Shown: positions 51,703 to 63,109, counted from the stretch's first letter. The stretch: DNA of 64,000 nt from Candidatus Endolissoclinum faulkneri L2 (GCF_000319385.1 NC_019566.1:1069266-1133265); one strand, 5' to 3'. Numbers and translations are program-made. The notes: generated by a model not told the origin, from the letters alone.

Positions 51703-52475
51703 GACTGATGTCACTTATTTATAGATTTTTGGCAATTTATTACATGTATCCAAGGAATAACGTATTTATTTTACACTTAATTATATTTGCACTGATAATA
51801 ATTTTCAGATTTTTATTAAGAAATTTTAATCAATTATTTCATAATATCCTTTGAGATAAAAATTATCTATCATTAATATTCCACAGATGATGATATGGTA
51901 TACTGTAATATCGTAGTTTAATTATATTTTAATGTTATTATTTATTTAATATTATTTAAGTTGTCATAATCTTAAACTTAAGATAATGCACAGTAATTTA
52001 CATAAATCGAAAGCTTACTAAGTAGTATTTTGTCCTAATTTTGATAATATATTTTTTTTCTAAAAATCAAATGATTAAAAATTAATAAGTGATATGGTTT
52101 CTTTTACATATAATCTTTTAACTTTGCTAACCTAAGACAAATAATTACAATTTGTCCTAATTACTAACATAAGCAAATAATATTTAAATTATGTTATGAT
52201 TATTACTATATAGAGTTTTAATAATCATAAAATGTACTATACTTGATAACTTCAGCCATTATAAGAATAATTTTTTTAATGCTTCCCCTAAAGAACTAAT
52301 CGGGTTTAGCAAGAATTCCTTTTATTCATCAAACAGATAAACGATTTAAAATAAACTAAAATTAACTTATTAAGTCTAATCAGACTTTTTGTTTGGTGCT
52401 TAAGCATATCAACAAGCAGATTAGTATATTTAAAAGATATAATTAGTTAACTGATTAATTTAGTTAATTAGACTA

Positions 52476-52523
52476 AACAACAACAACAACAACAACAACA
52501 ATAATAATAATAATAATAATAAT
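52476..52523. repeat. Compound trinucleotide microsatellite (AAC)8(AAT)8
   Basis: Eight uninterrupted AAC units (52476-52499) are followed directly by eight AAT units (52500-52523). It lies 130 bp beyond the 3' end of tRNA-Gln. The two halves differ by a single C/T position in every unit, so one may have expanded from a variant of the other. Confidence 0.95.
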
Positions 52524-52653
52524 TAACTGAGAGAAGTAAAAATTATTTCAATATTTTAATATATCCTTAATTAACTTAATAAAAATACTACTTAATCTAT
52601 TTATAAATAAAGTTTTATAAGTGAGTAAGTGAAATATTAGTTGCTAATTGCAA

Positions 52654-52728
52654 TGGCTGGGGCGGCAGGATTCGAACCTGCGAATAACGATATCAAAAAC
52701 CGCTGCCTTACCGCTTGGCTACGCCCCA
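52654..52728 (-). tRNA. tRNA-Gln, anticodon UUG
   Basis: On the minus strand the acceptor UGGGGCG pairs with CGCCCCA, followed by discriminator G and an encoded CCA (52657-52654). The D arm reads GCCAAGCGGTAAGGC and the T arm GCAGGTTCGAATCCTGC. The anticodon loop UUUUGAU gives UUG. The anticodon stem GCGGU/AUCGU carries two G-U pairs, weaker than the usual stem but still formable. The 75-base length with CCA is normal. Confidence 0.97.
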
Positions 52729-54420
52729 CACAAAAGATATAAGGAGAGACTCACACTATAAACATTAATTTAGGTATAGACTACTAATTAAGTATTATAT
52801 TACATCTTTTAAGGAATGCTAAACATTTCTTTTGCCAACCTAGAACAAGTAATTATTTTAGGATATGATTGAAATGTAACAAATAAAACAACTATGTATA
52901 ATGTTTAGTTAAATCAATACATCGATTCCAATAATTACATGTAATATTTAATTGAATTAAAGATTATAAATATATCATATACTGCGTATAGCTATATATC
53001 TTTAAAGTTTTAACTACTTGAAGTGTTCTTTAGTATATAAAGCAACAATATTTACCCGAATAAATCCTTTTATATTAACAAAGGAATATAGTAACAAAGG
53101 GAGATTTTAACTAGCTAAATATTAAGATTATTTAATTAAATAGATTTAACATAAAAACACCTTATAATTTAATCTTCACTAGTGAAGCTAAATACATGCT
53201 AATTTATATTGTGATTTATTAAAAATAAAATTATCGTTGTTGTGACAATTGTATAACGAGTTAATTTATGCATTAGCTATACCATGGTTAATTCCTGTCT
53301 AAAGAGTTTATAAATATTTCTGAAGAAAATAAGGACTATTATGATTTAGTAACTAAATCACTAATTCATTGTCTTAGTCTATGATTAATATCTCTTAGTT
53401 AAAGAAGGATTTTTGCCTAATTTTTGTATTTAAATTTTTTACAAATTTTTAATTTGGATTTACTGCTGCACTGCACATCCTTAGTTAATCTTAGCAAGAG
53501 TGATGAAAAAAAGTATTTATTATTTATATAAATAAAGACTTTTATTATTCGCATTCAAATATTAAGCAATGAATTGCCCTTTGGAAGGACAATGATATAC
53601 AACCACTTCTACAATGTAGGGCTAATGCTATATAAATCACAATTATACTTTATTCTTCTGTTAGATTATTAGTTAAGGTTAAATTATTGATCTAAGAAAT
53701 AACCGTAATAATATTAAAGTTTTATCTAGGATAATCATATTTTTATAACAACACTAGTCTAGAACTTTTCCTATAAATAAAGTTTTTATTTTGATAAAAG
53801 CATAATATCTTTTCTTCTTCTTTTAAGCGAACGAACTTAAGATATTAATATTTAGAAATTTTTTATTAGACACAATGCCTGCACTCAAATAAGACTATTC
53901 GTACTTGGATTAATCGTCGAAAAACTTTTACTTAATGATCAAATTTCTGGCAGAGCAGCGTTTTGTAACAAGCACCCTATCGCATACTTTGATTAGCTAT
54001 TACAGTAGATTGTTATATAGAATACTCTTAATAAAATATTAAGAGTATTCTATATAACTTCAGCAAGAAATATTTGGTGAGATACTCAGTATTTAAATGG
54101 AAAAATAGCTATTTAAAACTATATCATATTAAGGCGAGAAGAAATATTCTTAAGCATTTCCTATTTAATTCCTTGTTTTAATTATTAAGATATTATTTAA
54201 ATTTATTTATTTAACTAAGCTTAAAATAAGCATATAGTAATTAATTATTTTAAACCTAAACTTTTAGAAAATTTTTTTAAAAGTAAATAGGAATTTAGTA
54301 ATTTTTGTGCAATAATTATTGCGTAATGCTTTAATCTACCGTATTAACTTACACAAGTAAATTAATACATTTTATTGCCTATTAATAACGTAAAAGAGAA
54401 AAACAAAGGAGCGAAATTAA
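52729..54420. other. 1.7-kb AT-rich stretch with a 22-bp hairpin
   Basis: No complete gene is recognisable. At 53562-53621 the minus strand has a short open stretch, ending VVVYHCPSKGQFIA then a stop, in DNA less AT-rich than its surroundings; it could be the tail of a lost gene, family unknown. The perfect inverted repeat at 54012-54058 and a small palindrome CTTCACTAGTGAAG near 53176 are the other signals. Confidence 0.5.
54012..54058. repeat. Perfect inverted repeat, 22-bp stem, 3-base loop
   Basis: Arms 54012-54033 and 54037-54058 are exact reverse complements around AAA, the longest stem-loop in the window. It lies 363 bp upstream of the copper chaperone gene and no T-run follows on either strand. 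Confidence 0.9.
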
Positions 54421-55008
54421 TTGTTAATGAATAGTAAATTCATTATAACTTGCTTTGTGTCAATTACAGGGATATTTTTTATCATCCCTATTTTTCCATC
54501 AATGAGTCAGAGCATTGATAATCCTCTTGCCCACTCTTCATCCAATAAGACAGATTATAATGAAAATGTCGCTTGCACTGATTCTCGGGTTGCTATGAGT
54601 AAAGGTATTTGCATTGAAAATGCATTTTCGCGAGCTAGTGTAGGTTCCCTCGAGAATGGTGTAGCCTTCTTAACCATTAAGAATACGAACATTGAAATAG
54701 ATAATCTTATTGGAGCAAAAACTCCGATTGCTGATCTAGCAGAGCTACATACCCATCTGAATGAAAATGGCGTAATGAAAATGCGCAGATTAGATTCAAT
54801 ACCTGTGGCAGGTAAAAGCGTGGTGATTATGCAACCGGGCGGTAATCATATTATGTTGATGGGTTTAAAGAAGGCTTTAAAGAAAGGAGATAGCTTTTGT
54901 TTAACTTTACTGTTTGAAAAAGCAGGTGAAATTACTTTTAATGTACAAATTGGAGAAATTGATGCGATGTCTAGTCCAACTGCTGATTTAGTTAATAATA
55001 TACGATAA
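54421..55008 (+). CDS. Periplasmic copper chaperone, PCu(A)C family
   Basis: PCu(A)C proteins bind Cu(I) in the periplasm and deliver it to the CuA centre of cytochrome c oxidase. The 195-residue precursor begins with a hydrophobic signal peptide (about residues 5-30). The copper motif is seen as H110 (AELHTHL), M119/M121 (GVMKMRR), H143 and M145 (GGNHIMLMGLK). About 30 extra residues lie between the signal peptide and the domain. The start is TTG at 54421, 9 bases after AAAGGAG; the ATG at 54427 would be 15 bases away, which is long. Together with the complex I subunit it points to an aerobic respiratory chain. The next gene, bacterioferritin, is convergent. Confidence 0.9.
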   Translation: MLMNSKFIITCFVSITGIFFIIPIFPSMSQSIDNPLAHSSSNKTDYNENVACTDSRVAMSKGICIENAFSRASVGSLENGVAFLTIKNTNIEIDNLIGAKTPIADLAELHTHLNENGVMKMRRLDSIPVAGKSVVIMQPGGNHIMLMGLKKALKKGDSFCLTLLFEKAGEITFNVQIGEIDAMSSPTADLVNNIR

Positions 55009-55636
55009 TTAGTAAATCGATTATCACTTAAATTTTTCCTGTTATTATTCACATATTGCCTTACTGCACTAAAGATTTTTGCTTGTAATTTATTATTCTA
55101 TCTTCTGATAGAATGCCCTAATAAAAAATGAACTTACATTTTATTTTCTGTGTATTGCCTAAAGAAGTAATTTTATCTTTTGATTAAATAAATAAATCAA
55201 CAATTTATTTATTGTACTAAAGTATAGCCCTATAGGCATATACTTTAGTACAATAATGGTTACGTTTTTACAATAAATAACTAATATTTAGATGAGTTTT
55301 TTACCTTGTGCAATAAGATGTAGTATCTTAGGTGTGATTTGATTATACATTGCCAGATTTTATAAAATTTTATAGCATTAGTAGCGATTAATAATCGTTT
55401 AATGATACTATGATTAATTAAAATGGTGTGAGTGATTGGCTTAGTTTTTTTTAATCAATATATAACAAACGAAGCTATTTGACTAGTTGAAGTTTGATGA
55501 TTGCGAAATGTAAAAAGTAGAAAAAATTGAAGATAAATTAGTAGTTTATTTATTACTTTTAACTCAACCGGAAATCCTGCATGGTATTTGTCTCAACAGC
55601 AACATAAAAATTATCTTCTGTTAAGTAAATTAAATT
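55009..55636. other. Spacer between convergent copper chaperone and bfr genes
   Basis: No gene is recognisable. An 8-bp hairpin (ATTCTATC / GATAGAAT, 55095-55114) and the 18-bp inverted repeat at 55209-55256 lie here and may end both convergent transcripts. Confidence 0.55.
55209..55256. terminator. Inverted repeat between convergent genes, 18-bp stem
   Basis: Arms 55209-55226 and 55239-55256 pair perfectly, and three more G-C pairs (GCC/GGC) can form inside after one bulged base. A T-run (GTTTTT) begins a few bases after the right arm. It lies 200 bp after the chaperone gene, so a terminator role is plausible for the plus strand. Confidence 0.5.
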
Positions 55637-56122
55637 TCATTCTGTAACATTACTAATCACACTTTTTAGGTGGATATAGTGTTCCGAGCCAATACGGCCG
55701 AGTAGTTCAAGCTGAGTCTTAAGATCATTCATGTGCTCTTCTTCGTCTTCGATAATCTGAACTAGAAGCTTACGGGTTACATAATCGCGAATCAATTCTG
55801 CATCAGCAATAGCACTTTGCAGAAAGTGTAAAGCATCAACTTCAATCGCAAGATCATACTCAATAATTTCCTTAACATTTTTTCCTATACGCAAAGTGTT
55901 TAGCGTTTGTAGGTTAGGTAAGCCATCGAGAACTAAAATACGTTTGATTAACTTATCAGCATGCTCCATTTCCTCAATGGCTTCGTGATAAGCTTTCTTC
56001 GAAAGATTATCTACTCCCCATTCTCCCAACATGCGTGAGTGTAAAAAAAACTGACTAATTGCCGTCAATTCATTTTTAAGAATGCAATTTAGATGTTCAA
56101 TAATTGTTTTTGTACTTTCCAC
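55637..56122 (-). CDS. bfr: Bacterioferritin
   Basis: Bacterioferritin forms a 24-subunit shell that oxidises and stores iron in the cytosol. All six ferroxidase ligands are at their canonical positions: E18, E51, H54, E94, E127 and H130. M52, which ligates heme between two subunits, is also present. At 161 residues it is full length. Translation starts at GTG; an ATG 12 bases upstream is out of frame. GGAG/GGAT sequences precede the start but with loose spacing. It converges with the copper chaperone gene and is divergent from purH, nearly 1 kb away. Nothing appears damaged. Confidence 0.96.
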   Translation of the reverse strand: MESTKTIIEHLNCILKNELTAISQFFLHSRMLGEWGVDNLSKKAYHEAIEEMEHADKLIKRILVLDGLPNLQTLNTLRIGKNVKEIIEYDLAIEVDALHFLQSAIADAELIRDYVTRKLLVQIIEDEEEHMNDLKTQLELLGRIGSEHYIHLKSVISNVTE

Positions 56123-57113
56123 GATAAATCCATCTCCATATCATTTAAGTGAGAACTATAGTATAATAATTAAAAAACACAAGCAATGCAAACATAATGG
56201 ATATAAACTATGCTAGATCACTATATAGAACAAACAATTACTTAATTATTTGACACAATTTTTAACTTATTTTAATGAATGAATGTGGTCACACCATTTA
56301 CCAATAATTGTCGTTATTTATTTAGCGTAAAAATGAAATAAAATTTGTTAAATAATACAAATGAATATGAAAAAAAGAATAGATTATGTTATACTTTAAT
56401 AACAAAAATCAAGATAGGCAGAAGCCTATATATTAAAGCAATCGAAATATTTTACTTAAGCCAATGCAAAAAATGCATTAAATAATAAACATAAAATATA
56501 ATACTACTATAACCAGCACAATAAGCGTTCTAATGGATGACTTTAGTAAAGTTTATAATATAAAGTAAATTTTACTACTAAAAATATTTAGTTATTATTT
56601 AATTTGATATGTTAAACTGATGAATACTTTACTTATTCTAAAGTACCATTAATAACTAATATCCTAGATTCAAACCCAATTTTTATTAAAAATAGAAAGA
56701 AATCTTGACAATTGGATTGATTGAGCGTCTGAATAATTTTGCCAGTTAACTTAAATCTTAATATTTCTGTAGATAAAATCTCTTCGTATCTTCATAATTT
56801 TTACTGAGAAAATGATGAATTAGTGCTGAAAATCTTAAGGTTTGGCATAACACAACAATGATATTACCGCACAAAGATTGTTTACGATTTTGAGTAAATA
56901 ACCTTTGTGGATTTAGATATTTGTCATATATGCCTGTGCGTGAGTGTATTTCAAAAATAAATACCCCTAAAAAATTCTTCTGCGAAGAAGTAAAAATTGA
57001 GATCTAATTAACTAAGCGCTAGGTATTTCTTAAATTTCAATAACCTGATTAACCGCAGATCTTTGAATGACGATAAGATTTAGTTTTTTAAACAACTGCT
57101 GAGTATTAACCAC
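56123..57113. other. 1-kb noncoding stretch between divergent bfr and purH
   Basis: No gene is recognisable. It must hold both promoters. A small hairpin CTTCT GCG AGAAG lies near 56976-56990, 120 bp before purH. Confidence 0.55.
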
Positions 57114-58700
57114 ATGACTTCTCCTGATTTGGTTCATATTTCCCGAGCATTAATATCCGTTTCCTGCAAAATTGGTCTTACCGAGTTTGCATCAACCTTG
57201 TCGCATATGGGAGTTGAAATTCTGTCTACTGGTGGCAGCTCCAAGAAAATCGCCGATGCTGGAATTCCAGTAGTAGACGTGGCAAAAATAACTGGCTTTC
57301 CGGAGATAATGGATGGGCGTATAAAGACGTTGCATCCATTGATTCACGGAGGGCTACTTGCTCGGCGTGATAAGGATGATCACGTTGCTGCTATGAATGA
57401 GTATGGAATATCTCAAATTGATCTTTTAGTAGTTGATCTTTATCCTTTTGAGATAACTCAATCTCGTGGAGTAGGTTACGATGAAAGTGTGGAGAACATT
57501 GATATTGGAGGACAAGCTATGATTCGTGCAGCCTCTAAGAATCATGAGTTCGTAACAGTTATAGTAGATGTGGATGATTATGGCCGGTTGCTTGATGAAA
57601 TGTACGCACACAATGGTTATACTACAATGGCGTTCCGTCGCAAGCTAGCAGCTATCGCTTATGGCCGTACTGCATCTTATGATGCTGCAATTTCCGTTTG
57701 GTTAGCCCGCGAGGCAGGCGAAATATTCCCACGTCGTTTTACTCTATCCGGCTTTTCTCCTCGGATGCTCCGTTACGGGGAAAATCCTCACCAGCAAGCT
57801 GCTTTTTACCGTACAACAGAAAAAAGATTTGGAGTATCTAATGCTGAGCAAATTCAAGGCAAAAAGCTTAGCTATAATAACTTGAATGATACTGCTGCTG
57901 CTTTTGAATTGGTGTCTGAGCTAGAAAGGCCAGGAATTGCTATCATAAAGCACTCAAATCCATGCGGCGTAGCTGTCGCTAATTTATTGAGCGAAGCTTG
58001 GGATGCTGCCCTCGCTAGTGATCCTATTAGTGCCTTTGGTGGCATAGTTGCGGCTAATCGCAAGATAGACTTTGTTACTGCAACAAAGATTGCTGCGATT
58101 TTTGTAGAGGTAGTCATTGCACCGTATTTTGATCAAGATGCATTAGAGGTTTTTATAGAAAAAAAAAATCTACGGGTACTAAAAACTGGCGGTATACCTG
58201 ATCCGACGTCTTCCGGCCTCATTATTAATAATTTATCGGGAGGATTACTGGTTCAATCCCGTGATACGGGAAGGATAAATCAAGATGAGCTGAAAGTAGT
58301 TACTAAGCGCTATCCAACCGAAGCGGAAATACGTGATCTTTTGTTAGCTTTTCGTATTTGTAAGCATGTAAAGTCAAACGCTATCGTTTATGTAAAAGAC
58401 GGATCTACTGCTGCTATTGGTGCAGGACAAACAAGTCGGATAGATGCTGCTAAAATTGCCGCTTTAAAGGCTAAGGAAATGGCTGAAGTAGCAGGCGAGT
58501 TGAAACCACGTACGTTTGGCTCGGTTGTTGCTTCTGATGCTTTTCTTCCTTTTATAGATAGTTTGATCATTATTGCTGAAGCTGGAGCAACTGCAATCAT
58601 TCAGCCAGGAGGATCCGTTCGTGACAAAGAGATTATCACTGTTGCCAATGAACGCAATCTTGCAATGGTTTTAACTGGCATGCGGCACTTATTTCATTAA
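57114..58700 (+). CDS. purH: Bifunctional AICAR formyltransferase / IMP cyclohydrolase
   Basis: PurH carries out the last two steps of IMP synthesis. The N-terminal MGS-like cyclohydrolase domain (about residues 1-145) shows KTLHPLIHGGLLARR and DLLVVDLYPFE. The C-terminal transformylase domain shows RYGENPHQQAAFY, LSYNNLNDTAAA, IIKHSNPCGVA (catalytic lysine and histidine), SDPISAFGGIVA and IIQPGGSVRD. It ends in TGMRHLFH as the family does. The 528-residue length is normal. The gene stands alone, without the rsmB and other neighbours often seen in alphaproteobacteria. No Shine-Dalgarno is evident before the ATG. With purL it indicates retained purine synthesis. Confidence 0.97.
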   Translation: MTSPDLVHISRALISVSCKIGLTEFASTLSHMGVEILSTGGSSKKIADAGIPVVDVAKITGFPEIMDGRIKTLHPLIHGGLLARRDKDDHVAAMNEYGISQIDLLVVDLYPFEITQSRGVGYDESVENIDIGGQAMIRAASKNHEFVTVIVDVDDYGRLLDEMYAHNGYTTMAFRRKLAAIAYGRTASYDAAISVWLAREAGEIFPRRFTLSGFSPRMLRYGENPHQQAAFYRTTEKRFGVSNAEQIQGKKLSYNNLNDTAAAFELVSELERPGIAIIKHSNPCGVAVANLLSEAWDAALASDPISAFGGIVAANRKIDFVTATKIAAIFVEVVIAPYFDQDALEVFIEKKNLRVLKTGGIPDPTSSGLIINNLSGGLLVQSRDTGRINQDELKVVTKRYPTEAEIRDLLLAFRICKHVKSNAIVYVKDGSTAAIGAGQTSRIDAAKIAALKAKEMAEVAGELKPRTFGSVVASDAFLPFIDSLIIIAEAGATAIIQPGGSVRDKEIITVANERNLAMVLTGMRHLFH

Positions 58701-61700
58701 AATGCAAGACAGGCATAGTTTTATGATATACATTTCAATTAGTTATGTAATAGCCATAAATATTTTTGCTTATCTAAGGTTATGATTAAATCAACTTACT
58801 CTGATTAGATTAGTCTATTAAAAATAAATATTAGTTAGTTTATCTTTTAAAATAGTTTCAAGATAAATTCGTTAACGTAATTATAAGAGCTGTGAGTAAT
58901 GAATCCATGCTGTACTGTTATATAAATAACAAGTCTATTAGACTAATTTTTCTATATACGTGTTAGTAAATTCAATATAAAATAATTTTTATGACAAGAG
59001 AAATGTTTTATTACAAAGGCTAATTTAGCCAGTGCTATCCTTTTGAGGTTTTAATAAAAGATAAGATTGTTATCTACAAGCTATTTGGCGAAATGATTAT
59101 AGTTATATTAAAAATTATTTTCGCTTGCACTCGATTAAGAATTTTACGTTAAAATGTTCGCAATCTGCTAAAATCAGCATTTTATTTTTTTAACATGATT
59201 TAAACAGCCAATTACCTAGTGTTGTATTAAAAACTTAATGAGCAATAGGCTTAGCCATACTTGAGATAATTTATTTAACTACATTACTGAATTTCTTTTA
59301 AAAAGAAACGATTGTTTAAGATTTACAATACATCCAACCTTGACAGAAAAAAACTCCAAGCTCATCGATCTTATAGCTTTGCTGTATCAGCTTATTATTT
59401 TTTGTTAAAATTGATGTGATTTTTCAATTATAGATTTGTCGTATTTATAGAAATTGTATACTTAATTACTAAGTAGTACATCACAAAAAATAATGACACG
59501 ATAATGATAATAGCTTTACATAATTATTTGATCTAATTTATTTGCTAGTTGAATAATAATTCAAGTGATGAGCTTTTGTTAGTGTTACATTCAAATATTT
59601 TGGTATAATCATACATTTCTACGTTTAGCTAAAATGAAATTAACGAATTACTGTAGCAGCTGGTAATTATATTTAGCATTATTAATGCATTATTTATTAA
59701 TAGCTGTCAACAAATATAAATAATAGTAAGAGTGGAGTCAGGATTGATTTTAAATTTGAAACTGTATGATAATTGATTTCATTTTTGAATGATTGTTTCA
59801 TACTTAACAGTTAAGTTAATTTCATTTACACAATTTATCTAAGAAAATAGGCATTTTACCTGCATGTTAATAATTTCTCATTTTTAATGTTAGCTTAATA
59901 AAAAGCTATTTAAATTTTAAAAAAAAGAGACAGACAATATTAATTGCTAATGCTAATAACTCTAGAAGATCAATACAATTTAATATTGCGTATTTGCTGA
60001 ATATTCTAGCCTACCCTTGGATAAGTATATTTATTCGTGGATTATTTATTCAAGAAATTTTTTTTCATTTTATACATACAAAGCAATTAGTTAATATAAC
60101 TATTTTGCTACTGGCAATTAAAAATTTTATTTTATAAGATAGTTTTATATTTTCTATCGACTAGAGTGATTTTTCTCTCACACTAAAGTCGCAGTTAAAT
60201 TTATCAAACAGGAATAATCGTATTAATATGGACAAACTTTAATAAATAAGTTTTTGTTAAAAACGTTATGCAAAAAAAATTTGCATCTCCAAGAATTTTC
60301 TTTACTAAAAAAGTAGAAGATTCAGCTAAGTTTTAGCTTATCATTATATATTTCTAAAAATCTTGAATTTACTTCAAAAGAAGTACATTTAACGCTTTAA
60401 TACAAAAATTAATAGCTAATCTTAAAAAGCTGTATAGGTATAGGTCTTAGTTTGCTTTTGCTCGTCGATTACTAACCATTAAACAAACACTAAACTAAGC
60501 TTTATAAAAAAGGTTACTTACTTAAAGTACCGTTATTAGCTACAAATAGTAACCAAAAAAAATTAAAAGATTTCATTAGCAATAAATTAATGCAAAAACA
60601 TACATAGCGGAGTAAAAAGCAATAATCTGTAATCGATAAAAATTAGCTCTAATTTACCAATGTATTTATATATTAATGCAACAAAACAAAATAGTGAAAA
60701 ATATTAGCTAGATTTGCTATTATCTATTACGTAATTTGATGGTTAAAATATTTATTTGATATTAATTTATCTGAGCAATTTTTAGTTTATTAAACATTTA
60801 CATCTTTAATTTTAAAAAATTAATTTTTTTGGTATTGATGTTGTTATGAAAGATGGCCTTCTTTCAAAATCCCAAGACAACAAGTTTATCTCTTAGTTCA
60901 GGGGATATTTCCATACAGTACAGTTTATAAAAATGTTGGTTTATTTAAACTCATTAAAATTTATCTACCATCAGGTACTTAGATCTTATTGCACGTGGCT
61001 ACAAATATTTAACCTTTAAGAAAAATGTATTTTTATTTGCAGTTATAATATCTTAGATATTAAGGAGAATTTTAAATAACATAATTAACAATGTAAAAAT
61101 TTGATGTCTACAAATTAATACATAAAGATCAGTTTTATCTAGAAAAAGTTTTATTCATAAAAAATTTCTTAGAAAGACTATAGTAAAAAAATCTTAAGCT
61201 AGCTATACATAATATGTAATGATCCGGGTAAAGTTTAATTTGATCAATTTCTGCTAATAACAATATTATCGTATTTATTGAAATAATAATATTGCTTTGC
61301 CCTACAAAGCAGAAAAATAAGTCACTATTTTTTAATGATAAAAAGATTTAACATTTTAATGCAATGAATATACCAATATCTAATAAAATGCTGCATCATA
61401 CTTATAGTAGATAAAATTTACACTATAGGATACTTCGTTACTGAGAAATTAAACTAAAATTATTGCTTTAGCAAAAGGTTTAACTAAAACTCCTTAAACT
61501 GCCACGATAACAGCATCTTCCTAAAGCGAAAACAATAATTGTCTACAATTAATGAAGAATTAATATATCAATTATGGATAGAATAGGATAATCTTAGAAT
61601 TATAATTATTAATTAGTGTATATTACTTTCTAGTCAAGTAATATACACTAGAATATACCAATCCCTTCCCAAACAATAGGCTACCGCTATCGCAATCATC

Positions 61701-62070
61701 CTATTGTTTTTCTTGATACATTAACAAGCTAAACAATCAGTATCCTTATAAAGATTTACAATTATGCACAACAAAAGCAAATGGTTAATGAGCTAAAAGC
61801 TAATTAACCTATCCTAAATAATTTTTACTATATTACTCCTCAATTTAACTATGTAAAAAACAAAAGCCTAGTTTACAATAGGCAATATTACTCAAAATAC
61901 TTTGCATGAAATCTTCTATACATATGCAATAATCCTACTATGTTCATACGTTGATGACTGAATATTCTATAGATATGAAATAATTAATAAATTAGGTATA
62001 ATAATTTATAGCATACAAAAGATTTGAATAGCTCCGTATCGAATTATGGTTTGACTTAAGGAATCATAAA
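58701..62070. other. 3.4-kb AT-rich stretch, the longest gene-free region
   Basis: I see no gene, tRNA or known RNA family on either strand; every frame is broken by frequent stops. The 15-bp inverted repeat at 61614-61650 and several short A/T palindromes are the only structure. The last 60 bases are the rpmI leader; AAGGAA about 8 bases before its ATG is the ribosome-binding site. Confidence 0.6.
61614..61650. repeat. Perfect inverted repeat, 15-bp stem, 7-base loop
   Basis: Arms 61614-61628 and 61636-61650 are exact reverse complements. It lies 420 bp upstream of rpmI, so it could mark the end of a lost upstream gene or lie upstream of the rpmI promoter. Confidence 0.75.
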
Positions 62071-62268
62071 ATGCCAAAAATGAAAACAAAAAGCAGCATA
62101 AAACGCCGCTTTCGTGTAACTAAGTCGGGAAATATTAAAGGCAATGGGGCATACAAGCGTCATATGTTGCGCAGACGTTCCCAAAAAATGAAGCGACAAG
62201 CTAGCGGAACGTTTCTATTATCAGAATCAGATCAAAAAATTATTAAGAGATTTATGCCTTACTGCTGA
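62071..62268 (+). CDS. rpmI: 50S ribosomal protein L35
   Basis: The 65-residue basic protein is L35: MPKMKTKSSIKRRF at the N-terminus, then GAYKRHMLRRRSQK. The AAGGAA upstream of the ATG and the family length support the start. Its TGA overlaps the GAGGAG ribosome-binding site of rplT, so the two are one transcript. Upstream there is no infC, which fits alphaproteobacteria, where infC is often elsewhere. Confidence 0.97.
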   Translation: MPKMKTKSSIKRRFRVTKSGNIKGNGAYKRHMLRRRSQKMKRQASGTFLLSESDQKIIKRFMPYC

Positions 62269-62279
62269 GGAGCAAATAG

Positions 62280-62654
62280 ATGGCAAAAATTAAGCGCGGT
62301 ACTACTACACACGCACGGCACAAAAAAATACTAAATGCAGCTAAGGGATACTACGGCCGTCGTAAAAATGTATTCCGAATTGCTGTTCAAGCAGTTGAGA
62401 AGAGTCGGCAATACGCTTATCGGGACCGACGTACACGTAAACGCAATTTTCGAGCACTATGGATACAACGCATTAATGCTGGTGTACGCCAACACGGCAT
62501 AACTTATTCGCGTTTTATGAATGGCATTAGGCTTGCGCGCATTGAGCTAGATCGTAAGATTCTTGCGGATTTAGCAATTCATAACCCTACTATATTTAAA
62601 AATATTATAAAAAATGCTGAAAACGCGTTAAGCCTTAATGAAACTAGCTTATAA
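62280..62654 (+). CDS. rplT: 50S ribosomal protein L20
   Basis: L20 binds 23S rRNA early in 50S assembly. The 124-residue protein has the family pattern [29 protein letters not shown], then [19 protein letters not shown] and [21 protein letters not shown] sits 7 bases before the ATG and overlaps the rpmI stop. The gene is slightly longer than E. coli L20 because of a short C-terminal tail. In many alphaproteobacteria pheS-pheT follow; here only noncoding DNA follows to the window end. Confidence 0.97.
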   Translation: MAKIKRGTTTHARHKKILNAAKGYYGRRKNVFRIAVQAVEKSRQYAYRDRRTRKRNFRALWIQRINAGVRQHGITYSRFMNGIRLARIELDRKILADLAIHNPTIFKNIIKNAENALSLNETSL

Positions 62655-62844
62655 ATACAATAAGCTAGTTATCTTAAATTTATGCGTTCTATGTATCAAC
62701 TTAAAAAAAAGGTACCAAAATAATATTTTATTATATGCTCACAGATTAAAATTAAGCCAGAATAATCATAAGCTAAAATGGCTTTTAACTGATTAATTAT
62801 CTAAGGTAGTTTGTTGTAAAACATATTTATCATTCTTTGTTATA

Positions 62845-62890
62845 TTCCCTCAGAAGCAAATTTTTAGATAAAAATTTGCTTCTGAGGGAA
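62845..62890 (+). terminator. Perfect inverted repeat after rplT, 21-bp stem
   Basis: Arms 62845-62865 and 62870-62890 are exact reverse complements with an AGAT loop; the base of the stem is G+C-richer (CCCTCAGAAGC). It is 190 bp after the rplT stop and is the likely end of the rpmI-rplT transcript, although no clear T-run follows on the plus strand. Confidence 0.6.
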
Positions 62891-63109
62891 GAAATTATTT
62901 CAATTTATCTTCAGTAATTTAAAAAGCAAAAATATAACCTTGTTAATAATTTAACTGATTATCTTTAGATTATGAATAAATACTATAGTAATCCTGGTGT
63001 AAAAAATCTAATCTAACTATTGATAATTTACTTTTAACTAAATCAGAGCAAGCTTAGGAACAATTGATGCTACAACTTTTACATAAAAATCATGCTTATA
63101 AAAAATACA

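Larger units (their letters stand above)
51641..52653. other. 1-kb noncoding stretch containing a microsatellite
   Basis: No gene is recognisable. It contains the hairpin at 51678-51702 and the (AAC)8(AAT)8 tract at 52476-52523 and ends at the 3' side of the minus-strand tRNA-Gln. Confidence 0.6.

Noticed and set aside
53570-53630. Possible tRNA around the G+C-richer island
   Set aside because: No acceptor/T-arm pairing or GTTCRA-type T loop could be formed on either strand.
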